A stretch of DNA of 64,000 nucleotides from Symbiodinium natans. Its lineage: Eukaryota; Sar; Dinophyceae; Suessiales; Symbiodiniaceae. Of the stretch, positions 57,659-64,000 are shown piece by piece; the stretch's first letter is position 1; each line of letters starts with the position of its first letter. Below the pieces are notes generated by a model. The model worked only from the letters and a program-made list of their open reading frames with translations. It was not told where the DNA came from and did no database searches. The stretch lies in contig CAJNDS010000015.1 in NCBI GenBank assembly GCA_905221605.1, forward strand, positions 62,001-126,000. The letters run 5' to 3'. The position numbers and the translations under genes are program-made.

Positions 57659-57853
57659 ATGTTCGCCTATAAAACAACATCATACGAGAAGGTAGAGAAG
57701 CCAAAGTCCGAGAAAAAGTTTAAGCAGAACAGCTACGAGGAAATACGAAAAATCGTAGAAGATGGCGGAGAGATGAAACTGAAAGAGACCATTAAAACAA
57801 AGAAAGACAATAATAAAACCGAAAATAAAATTAAGTTTAATTTATTTGATTAA
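57659..57853 (+). CDS. Small basic protein
   Basis: A 64-residue Lys/Glu-rich protein, probably largely helical or disordered, ending FNLFD. It sits between the lipase-like and major capsid genes in the same direction, with AATAATATTAATA just before the ATG, as before other element genes. No family recognised. Confidence 0.5.
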   Translation: MFAYKTTSYEKVEKPKSEKKFKQNSYEEIRKIVEDGGEMKLKETIKTKKDNNKTENKIKFNLFD

Positions 57854-57897
57854 ATTTATTATAAAAATATTAATTATCTAATCATAAATATATAAAG

Positions 57898-59340
57898 ATG
57901 GAAACGTTCGCACCGGAAGATATCCTCATTGATAATTTAAGTTTTAAATTGAACAAAGGTAGTTCATACATTCAAGACCGCCGAAGTGTCTCATTCTGGC
58001 CGACTGGTTCAAATATCTATAAAAGCAACAGTGGTAACCGTGTATTGAAATTTTCATTAAACGGAGAAGATAATACATGGTTAGACCCTCAATCGGTTCG
58101 TATTTTCTTTACATTACAAAATTTAGACCTCGGCGATTATGATAATAAACTTCGTCCGCTATCACCCGCTTATTCTTTCTTCAGACGAATGCGAATTATT
58201 GCTGGTAATCAAGTTGTTGAAGACTTTGATAATTATAACCGAGTTCATCATATGTTCTCTAAAATGATGTCTGCAGGAGCACGAAAAGACGAAGCAAACG
58301 AAAGTTTCGGATATAGATATGATGACGAGGTAAGAACATTATATGCCGACGGAGTAACACCCGAATAAAAATATGAAGTTAACGGTTATAATTGCCAAGG
58401 GTTTAAAAACAAAATGACAGTTTCTTTCAAACCACTCGCAGGCATCTTTTCTCAATTTAAATATTTGCCGTTAAAGTATATGGGAAACTTAACAATTGAA
58501 TTAGAACTCGTGACGAATGCAACTGATTGTATTATTGATTACAATGATGATACAGCGAACACTGCCGTAGGCAATCGTTTCGTAAATAATGTTAATCCCG
58601 CAGACGCGGGACAAGAAAACGCAAGATACAGAAATACAAGTATTCAATGGGAAATCAATAACGCTCGTGTTGTTTGCGATGTTTGCACCCTTGATAATAA
58701 TTTGAATAATGAATATGTTAAGCATCTGTTAGAAGGAAAAGGATTACCCATTACTTATACCACTTATATTACACAATCACAGGCACTAACAGGAAATGAT
58801 AATTTTAGCGTTCAGGTTATTCGTTCCGTATCTAAATTAGTAGCGTCATTCGTTACATTTTACAAGAGTGGAGACCCAAGCACAGGATTCGAATATTGTG
58901 ATAAAGAGTTCTGTCGTTTCTATCATCCACAACAGGCATCATTTCCCGCAAACGAAGGAATATATGACCCCGATTTGGATTTAGAATTTCAGATTCAATT
59001 AGGTTCTAAATTGTATCCAGAATACCCATGTGCTTCGATTACCGAGTGCTACTATCATTTACGAAAGGCATTAAACTTACCAATGTTTCATCAACATTCA
59101 TTATCAATTGATTTTAAACAATATCGTGATAGACAATTTGTCTTTGCTTTCTCCTTTGAAAAAGTGCCGGATAGTAGTTATACAGGAATTAATACACGTG
59201 CTGGGCAACAAATGTTATTAAAAGTTAAACCCGCAAACGCTTCAATAACTAATACGAATATGCCAGATAGTGTTTATTTAACGTTACTCTCGGAACAAAT
59301 ATTAGAAATAAAAGACCTTGGTTTGAAAGTTTATGATTAG
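57898..59340 (+). CDS. Major capsid protein (double jelly roll), interrupted by in-frame TAA
   Basis: The frame from 57,898 encodes 156 residues up to a TAA at 58,366-58,368, then continues in the same frame for 323 residues to the TAG at 59,340, the usual size for this family if joined. Recognised segments are SFWPTGSN (32-39), WLDPQSVRIFFTL (61-73), LRPLSPAYSFFRRMRI (85-100) and later SFKPLAGIFSQFKYLPLKYM. This order is typical of PLV major capsid proteins, which form the trimeric capsomers. An ATG at 58,414 could start only the second part. The rest shows no other lesion, so the stop appears young, sequence error aside, or is read through. Flanked by the small basic gene and the second GIY-YIG gene. 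Confidence 0.85.
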
Positions 59341-59352
59341 ACTAATTGAAAA

Positions 59353-59394
59353 ATTACTATAAAATGTTATAAAGAAGTAATACTTTATAGTAAT
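59353..59394. terminator. 3'-end hairpin of the major capsid gene
   Basis: A perfect 11-bp stem (ATTACTATAAA / TTTATAGTAAT) with a 20-nt loop, 12 nt after the TAG and just before the next ATG. Confidence 0.6.
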
Positions 59395-59396
59395 AT

Positions 59397-59921
59397 ATGG
59401 AAGAAAAGAGAACAAAAGATTATGCTAATGGTAAAATATATGCTATTTATAACTACATCGACCCGAGTTTAGTTTATGTTGGAAGCACTTGTCAAAGTTT
59501 AAGCAAAAGACTATCAAAGCATCGTCGTGAGATGAACAGCAAACAATCACAAACTAAACCGTTTTATATGAAAATGCGTGAGATATGTAAGGAACAATTT
59601 TACATTGAATTGTTGGAAGAATACCCGTGTGAAAACAATGAACAATTAAGAGCAAGGGAGGGGCATTATATAAGAGAAATGAAAGCATCGCTAAACGGAA
59701 GAATAGAGGGTAGAACAATGGAGGAATGGAGAGAGGAAAACAAAGAGCGGTTGAAAGAGTATCGTAAAGTTAAATACAACAACATAAAAGAGGAATACTT
59801 AGCGTTTAGAAGAATGAGATTTGTTTGTGAATGTGGTAGTGAAATCAGCAATGGTTCTAAATTAAGACATCTACGTTCTAAAAAGCATCAAGCATATTTA
59901 AATCAACAAAACGAAAATTAA
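59397..59921 (+). CDS. Second GIY-YIG endonuclease with C-terminal zinc-finger-like motif
   Basis: A 174-residue protein. The GIY-YIG domain has GKIYAI (12-17), VYVGST (26-31), RLSKHR and presumed catalytic Glu88 (LRAREGHYI). The C-terminal motif is C144-x-C146 and H158-x5-H164, with the same spacing as in the 47,164-47,904 protein. The two are paralogues, this one with a much shorter helical middle. It sits between the major capsid and fibre genes, a typical place for a homing-nuclease-like gene, on the plus strand with hairpins on both sides. Intact. Confidence 0.85.
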   Translation: MEEKRTKDYANGKIYAIYNYIDPSLVYVGSTCQSLSKRLSKHRREMNSKQSQTKPFYMKMREICKEQFYIELLEEYPCENNEQLRAREGHYIREMKASLNGRIEGRTMEEWREENKERLKEYRKVKYNNIKEEYLAFRRMRFVCECGSEISNGSKLRHLRSKKHQAYLNQQNEN

Positions 59922-59960
59922 TTATATTAATAAAATAATTATCTATTTTATTAATATAAT
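59921..59960. terminator. Hairpin between the second GIY-YIG gene and the fibre gene
   Basis: A perfect 17-bp stem (ATTATATTAATAAAATA / TATTTTATTAATATAAT) with a 6-nt loop. It runs from the last base of the TAA stop into the ATG of the fibre gene, the longest perfect stem in the element. Confidence 0.7.
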
Positions 59961-62280
59961 GACACTAACATTAAATAATACAAACACATTAACAGCGGAT
60001 AATATTGTAGTCAGTGGAACTAATTTAAGCGACCTATACGCGACAAAAACAGAATTAGGAGACATCAACACCGCGAATTCTTCAAACATACAAGCAAACA
60101 CCGACTCTATAGATGTTTTGAATACAAAGCAACTACAAAACTTCCATAATATTAGTTCTTTAACATTTCTATTAGATACTGAATATCAAACAAATACCAC
60201 CTTAACAAGCGCATTTTACAATAAGACCGAAATAGATACAACACTTACTAATTATTATACATCGACACAAATAGATTCAAATTTATCTACTAATTACCAA
60301 AACAACGCATTATTAGCTACCAATTTTTATAATAAGGGTGAGGTGGATACATTAATAGCAGGTGCGGGTGGTGGTGGTGGTTATACTGATACAGAGATTG
60401 ATAACTTATTAGATTTAAGAGTTCCAGTAAGTGATTTTACCAATAGATTTAGCGCCAATCCTATTATCGATTGTTCCGCCCCTACTGTTATTCATAGTGG
60501 ATTAACATTAAACAATTCAACAATAAATATTTCCCCAGTGGAAGGATTATTATTTAGCAATCAGACAGGAGGAGGTGACAAAGTATTAGCGGAGTTTAAG
60601 AACGCAACGAGTTCCATAACTTTACAAGGTGATAAAATATTTTGTAATAATACATCAGATGACGCTATTAAACAATTAGATTTAACTAATAATAACGCAG
60701 GTTATAAAATGAGTGGTAAAATAGAAACACTAACAGGTGGTTTAGTAGTAGAAAATACAGCAGATGCTAATTTATCTTTTACAGTTAGAAACACCGACAA
60801 TTATATTACTTTTAATAATGATAATATCGATTGTTATAATTCCGTCGGTGATACAGGTAGGATTTTAAATTTAAATAATAATGCTAATCAATATGTTAAA
60901 TCACATTCCTTATTAGTAGATACAGGAACGGAAACATTAACAAGCGGGTATAATTTAGATGTTGTTGATAATGCTATTGTTAGACAAAATTTAAAAGTGG
61001 ATGGTAATTTAGACTTATCAAATGATTTAAATTTTTATGGTGAAAATTATAATATTTCTAATAATTCAGGACTTACATTTTATAAAGATACAACAGATGC
61101 GTCGAATGTTATGACTGTAAAAAATGCACAAGGATATTTAAAATTTAATTCATTTAATATTAATGCTTATAACACAAGCAACGACAGTTCGTCATTGCTT
61201 TTATTAAATACTGCCAACGGCAATGGTGTATATTGTTTAAGTTTAGGTATTGGAGTTATTCAAGGTTCAAATAAATTAAATGTATCGGGTGGCAATAGTA
61301 ATTTTGGTGGAACAGCATCGTTTCAAAGCACATCAACATTTAATGGAGATATTTATGTTAATAATTCAGGCAGAATTTTTCAAAGAGCAGACGTTAATAA
61401 TTCGTTAAATGTAAAATCAACAGAAGAAATTAATTTTTCATTACAATCAAATAGAACAACCGACCCTACAACGGGAACAATAGCACTTCAATTAAACGAC
61501 ACTAACGGAATTACAATTAATAGAGCAGTTACAAATAATTTAACATTTAATAGTATTGGTAATATTGTTGGTGAGGCAGATGTTATTAGTTGGGGTCGTT
61601 TTATGTTTCAGAACAGTAGTGAGTTTAAAGAAATATTAGACACTCAATACAAACTGATTATGAGAAACGGCGATGCATTAGGAGAAATTAAAATGATAGT
61701 TGGTTTAGAAGCATCAACGCCCGAAATATCTGTAACGGATGGAAAAGTTACATTAGTCGGACAACTGGAAATTACAAATACTGATGTATCAGGACAACAA
61801 AGAGTATTAATTAATAATCCAGATGATGATGGATTTATTAGACTAAGTAATAATAATTTATCAAGATTAGACGCAACAAATACAGGCGTTGATGTTTATG
61901 GCGACCTTTCATATACGGGGTCATTAATTCCTTCATCCGATAAAAGATTAAAGAAAGACATAAAAGAACTAAATAGCAAAAAAGCAGTAGAATTAGTAAA
62001 ATATATTAAGCCTAAAACATATCATTTCATTGATGACAGACTACAGGGTAAATCGTGTGTAGGATTTATTGCTAACGATTTCATGGAAACGAAGAAGATG
62101 CCAGATGAATGGCAGAATGTAGTCAAAGAGGGAACGGATGGATATTTAAAATTCGATTATACAACAACTACACCAATTTTATGGAGTGCCTTACAAGCAA
62201 CAATAAATGAAGTGGAAAAGTTGAAGAAGGAAATAAATAAATTGAAAGGTAAAGGCAAGGGAAAAAGCGAGAGCGATTAA
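59959..62280 (+). CDS. Fibre-like protein with C-terminal Peptidase S74 chaperone domain
   Basis: A 773-residue protein. The first 650 residues are Asn/Thr/Ser-rich and beta-prone, with repeated patterns (YNKTEIDTTLTNYY, YNKGEVDTLIAG) and a Gly-rich hinge (AGGGGGY), as in trimeric beta-helical fibres. The C-terminus has SSDKRLKKDIKEL followed by Y-H-F and GFIAND segments, the intramolecular chaperone domain of tail-spike and endosialidase-type proteins. Ser660 and Lys665 fit the self-cleavage dyad. It ends in a coiled coil and a Gly/Lys tail. The known role is to trimerise the fibre and then cut itself off. Host attachment by this virus is inferred. Intact frame. Confidence 0.85.
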   Translation: MTLTLNNTNTLTADNIVVSGTNLSDLYATKTELGDINTANSSNIQANTDSIDVLNTKQLQNFHNISSLTFLLDTEYQTNTTLTSAFYNKTEIDTTLTNYYTSTQIDSNLSTNYQNNALLATNFYNKGEVDTLIAGAGGGGGYTDTEIDNLLDLRVPVSDFTNRFSANPIIDCSAPTVIHSGLTLNNSTINISPVEGLLFSNQTGGGDKVLAEFKNATSSITLQGDKIFCNNTSDDAIKQLDLTNNNAGYKMSGKIETLTGGLVVENTADANLSFTVRNTDNYITFNNDNIDCYNSVGDTGRILNLNNNANQYVKSHSLLVDTGTETLTSGYNLDVVDNAIVRQNLKVDGNLDLSNDLNFYGENYNISNNSGLTFYKDTTDASNVMTVKNAQGYLKFNSFNINAYNTSNDSSSLLLLNTANGNGVYCLSLGIGVIQGSNKLNVSGGNSNFGGTASFQSTSTFNGDIYVNNSGRIFQRADVNNSLNVKSTEEINFSLQSNRTTDPTTGTIALQLNDTNGITINRAVTNNLTFNSIGNIVGEADVISWGRFMFQNSSEFKEILDTQYKLIMRNGDALGEIKMIVGLEASTPEISVTDGKVTLVGQLEITNTDVSGQQRVLINNPDDDGFIRLSNNNLSRLDATNTGVDVYGDLSYTGSLIPSSDKRLKKDIKELNSKKAVELVKYIKPKTYHFIDDRLQGKSCVGFIANDFMETKKMPDEWQNVVKEGTDGYLKFDYTTTTPILWSALQATINEVEKLKKEINKLKGKGKGKSESD

Positions 62281-62310
62281 TAATATTAAAATATCAGAAT
62301 ATTATTAATC
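62275..62310. terminator. Two-way hairpin between convergent fibre and ATPase genes
   Basis: A perfect 13-bp stem (GATTAATAATATT / AATATTATTAATC) with a 10-nt loop. Both stop codons lie inside the arms, so one palindrome can end both transcripts. Confidence 0.7.
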
Positions 62311-63099
62311 AATAATTAATTTAGCATCAAATCTTTTATAAAACATATCATTAACATCTGCTTTCATTAAGTTAATGAACAAAAAACTATATGGTTCTTC
62401 TGTTGCTAAATTATACACTTCCAATAATAATCTCTTTGCTTCTGCAAGATTTTTAGTATCTGCTACAGAAGATTTTTTAATCAATACGGCGCTTAATTCC
62501 TCAACCATTGTTTCTATTTCTTTGTAATTCCTTAATCTAAAGAAGAACAACTGACGACTATTGACACGAATGATTGGAGACAACGCGTTAAATTTTTGCG
62601 TTGCTGTTATAATGCAAATCGCTTTATGTCTTCCTCTCACATATAATTGATTTAATAAAGGCGAATTTCTTGAAAATTCCTTCGAGTCGGCGAAGTCATC
62701 CACAATTATTAATATTGAATGCAATTGCTTGCGTCCGTTCTTCTTTTGATACTCAGTTATTTTATGTTGTCTGTTTATAACTTCTTCTAATTCAGAGGGG
62801 TTATATTCATCGAAGAATACTTTTTCTTTTTCTGTATCCACCTTCAATTCGTTTTGTATATACCTTTTAACAGGAGTCCAGTTAGGGTCAATTGAAACAG
62901 AGGGCGACCATACGTATATTCTCGCGAAGACGTCCTTATAAATGTCTAATATCATTGACTGTAATAAAATACCTTTTCCACTTCCAGAAGGCCCAGTTAT
63001 TATCTGACTAAAAGGTAATCTTGGAGCTACTTCATACTTGGACTGTTTGAACTCGTATTCTTTGACATCGACAGGTTTAACTATTGGAATGCTTGACAT
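62305..63099 (-). CDS. A32-type (FtsK/HerA-like) genome-packaging ATPase
   Basis: A 264-residue protein of normal length. Walker A is GPSGSGKG (36-43), Walker B is ILIIVDDFAD (129-138), a YVRGRH segment (153-158) may supply an arginine finger, and TATQ (165-168) is the sensor. This order is that of the packaging ATPases of PLVs, virophages and nucleocytoplasmic large DNA viruses. It would drive DNA into the preformed capsid. Convergent with the fibre gene and divergent from the small genes to its right, with a short AT-rich promoter gap (TATTAATAATA before the ATG). Intact. Confidence 0.9.
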   Translation of the reverse strand: MSSIPIVKPVDVKEYEFKQSKYEVAPRLPFSQIITGPSGSGKGILLQSMILDIYKDVFARIYVWSPSVSIDPNWTPVKRYIQNELKVDTEKEKVFFDEYNPSELEEVINRQHKITEYQKKNGRKQLHSILIIVDDFADSKEFSRNSPLLNQLYVRGRHKAICIITATQKFNALSPIIRVNSRQLFFFRLRNYKEIETMVEELSAVLIKKSSVADTKNLAEAKRLLLEVYNLATEEPYSFLFINLMKADVNDMFYKRFDAKLIID

Positions 63100-63138
63100 T
63101 ATTATTAATACATAGAAAATTATATCGTTATTTAATAT

Positions 63139-63294
63139 ATGTATAACTACAAAAACTATATAGATGTAATAGATGAGATAGAGAAATTAGACGAAGTAAT
63201 AAAAACACCAAGATACAGAATGTGTTGTCGTAGTTTGTTAGAGTTCTTGAAAGCCGTTTGTTATTATCTTAAAAATATGAAAAAATCTAAATAA
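63139..63294 (+). CDS. Small protein with hydrophobic helix
   Basis: A 51-codon frame from the ATG at 63,139. It is charged at the start (DVIDEIEKLDEV) and has a Cys pair plus hydrophobic stretch (MCCRSLLEFLKAVCYYL) that could contact membranes, with a Lys-rich end. It fills the gap between the ATPase promoter and the next gene, 5 nt before its start. Not recognised. Confidence 0.45.
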   Translation: MYNYKNYIDVIDEIEKLDEVIKTPRYRMCCRSLLEFLKAVCYYLKNMKKSK

Positions 63295-63299
63295 TATTA

Positions 63300-63644
63300 A
63301 TGGAAGAGAACAGCGGAGGGTTTCACATTGATAAAAGTAGTGTTGATTGTAACTTTTGTAGATGTGGTAAAAAGGCATTGTATAAACAAACTAAAACAAC
63401 AACAGATAAACAGGGTAACGTCGTAGTTAATCAGGTAGAGAATAGGAGTAGTTGGAAAATGGGCAGAGGAACGACACCCGACGGAAACGCTATTTTTAAA
63501 ACTAATATGAAAGATAATGAAGATGTTGATACTGTAGATACAGGGTTCGGTTCGCGAAAACCAACGCCCGAAGAAAGAATACAAGTGTTAGAAAAAGAAG
63601 TAGAGGAGCTAAAGAAGAACTTGAAATTAAATAGTATGGATTAA
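63300..63644 (+). CDS. Hypothetical protein with CxxCxC motif and C-terminal coiled coil
   Basis: A 114-residue protein. C17-x2-C20-R-C22 is a partial metal-binding-like motif. The middle is polar and Gly/Asn-rich. Residues about 88-108 form a coiled coil (PEERIQVLEKEVEELKKNL). The start is preceded by AATAATATTA. No family recognised. Confidence 0.5.
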   Translation: MEENSGGFHIDKSSVDCNFCRCGKKALYKQTKTTTDKQGNVVVNQVENRSSWKMGRGTTPDGNAIFKTNMKDNEDVDTVDTGFGSRKPTPEERIQVLEKEVEELKKNLKLNSMD

Positions 63645-63801
63645 TATTAAAGACATATTTATATTAGATTATGACAGTTGCCCCCAAACAGTGACCCCTT
63701 TGTTTCACATTGAACGGACACACGAAAGGGAAGTAGTGCGACACGTTCAATAGCATCTCATAAGCAGTTGCTTAATTAGTTTTTCTTCTCCCCTATACAT
63801 A
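63645..63801. other. Structured, less AT-rich intergenic segment
   Basis: A non-coding gap with an unusual GC-richer core (CAGTTGCCCCCAAACAGTGACCCC) and an 8-bp inverted pair (ATTGAACG at 63,709-63,716; CGTTCAAT at 63,744-63,751). No ORF or known RNA recognised. Confidence 0.4.
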
Positions 63802-63829
63802 TAATAATAATAAATTGTTATTATTATTA
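63802..63829. terminator. AT-rich hairpin before the last gene
   Basis: A perfect 12-bp stem (TAATAATAATAA / TTATTATTATTA) with a 4-nt loop, just upstream of the ATG at 63,832. Role uncertain: transcript end for the upstream unit or leader structure. Confidence 0.4.
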
Positions 63830-63831
63830 AT

Positions 63832-64000
63832 ATGGCTAATATAGTAGAATTTAAATTAACAAATGAACCAAACGAAGGTTATAATCAAGACATCGGATTT
63901 TGTAAATATTGTCGTTGTTATGTTCCTAAATCGTATTTTATTGGTTGTTACGGCAAAATGTGTAAAACGTGCGTTAAATGTCGGGAAAAACATTTAACAT
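63832..64000 (+). CDS. Cys-rich protein, 5' part only (cut by window end)
   Basis: 56 codons are visible. C24-x2-C27-R-C29, then C39, C44-x2-C47 and C50 look like a two-site zinc-ribbon or treble-clef type domain (GFCKYCRCY, MCKTCVKC). The CxxCRC segment recalls that of the neighbouring 63,300 product. Partial, so length and family are unknown. Confidence 0.5.
   Translation, partial: MANIVEFKLTNEPNEGYNQDIGFCKYCRCYVPKSYFIGCYGKMCKTCVKCREKHLT

Larger units (their letters stand above)
46911..64000. mobile_element. Integrated Polinton-like virus (left part; right end outside window)
   Basis: From here the DNA becomes AT-rich, intronless and dense with genes. The set of DDE integrase, polymerase-helicase, double-jelly-roll major capsid protein, penton-like minor capsid protein and A32-type packaging ATPase is the hallmark set of Polinton-like viruses and their relatives. 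Accessory genes (two GIY-YIG nucleases, a lipase, an S74 fibre) are also typical of algal viruses. The left edge is placed after the 22-bp array and is approximate: no terminal inverted repeat or target duplication can be tested without the right end. No adenovirus-type maturation protease or protein-primed polymerase was seen, unlike in canonical Polintons/Mavericks. Confidence 0.9.

Noticed and set aside
53396-59340. Altered genetic code in which TAA means Gln
   Set aside because: TAA also ends at least ten element genes at sensible C-termini, often next to a hairpin. TAG and TGA are used as well. Global reassignment does not fit.
58414-59340. Second part of the capsid gene as an independent gene starting at the ATG at 58,414
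   Set aside because: The 15 codons before that ATG continue the same frame from the first part, and the start would fall inside the jelly-roll fold.

Overview
The window joins two very different kinds of DNA. Positions 1 to about 46,900 look like nuclear DNA of a dinoflagellate. It is GC-rich and gene-sparse, and carries many homopolymer and microsatellite tracts, many short degenerate CCCTAAA (TTTAGGG) interstitial telomere-like runs, and several foldback elements. Protein types in it are common in dinoflagellates: an RCC1-like beta-propeller with an N-terminal ubiquitin-like domain, and pentatricopeptide (PPR) repeats with the consensus ISACEK...W..AL scattered over short exons. Two introns read through in frame only if they begin with GA, a 5' splice site known from dinoflagellates. 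From about 46,911 to the window end the sequence turns AT-rich, intronless and gene-dense. It encodes a Polinton-like virus (PLV) gene set, so this half is best read as an integrated, partly damaged PLV. Its right end lies outside the window.

Host part, left to right: foldback elements (0.8-3.6 kb); ubiquitin-like/RCC1-like gene (1.7-3.2 kb); coiled-coil multi-exon gene (7.0-9.6 kb); PPR exon array (13.3-20.1 kb) with a broken reverse-transcriptase fragment and telomere-like repeats in its introns; an unrecognised ORF (22.6-23.9 kb); a sulfotransferase-like gene with one clear intron (24.6-25.4 kb); a DPH7/WDR85-type WD40 gene (26.8-28.1 kb); and the last two exons of a proline-rich protein (34.4-34.7 kb). 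From 34.7 to 46.9 kb I see almost only repeats.

Viral part: a 22-bp tandem array (46,714-46,910) adjoins the element. Then come, on the minus strand, a GIY-YIG nuclease, a DDE integrase, a large polymerase-helicase-HNH replication protein (frameshifted at the helicase Walker B motif), a zinc-finger protein, two related LRPT-motif proteins, a coiled-coil protein, an acidic zinc-finger protein and a minor capsid (penton-like) protein. On the plus strand follow a class-3-lipase-like protein, a small basic protein, the double-jelly-roll major capsid protein, a second GIY-YIG nuclease and a fibre with a Peptidase S74 chaperone domain. The A32-type packaging ATPase is on the minus strand. Three small plus-strand genes follow, the last cut by the window edge. 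Together these cover integration (integrase), genome replication (polymerase-helicase), particle assembly (major and minor capsid, packaging ATPase) and probably host attachment and entry (fibre, lipase).

Three element genes, including the major capsid gene, contain an in-frame TAA, and the replication gene has a one-base frameshift. This copy is therefore probably a recent but decaying insertion, unless those codons are read through. Perfect inverted repeats sit at the 3' ends of many element genes and probably act as transcript-end signals.
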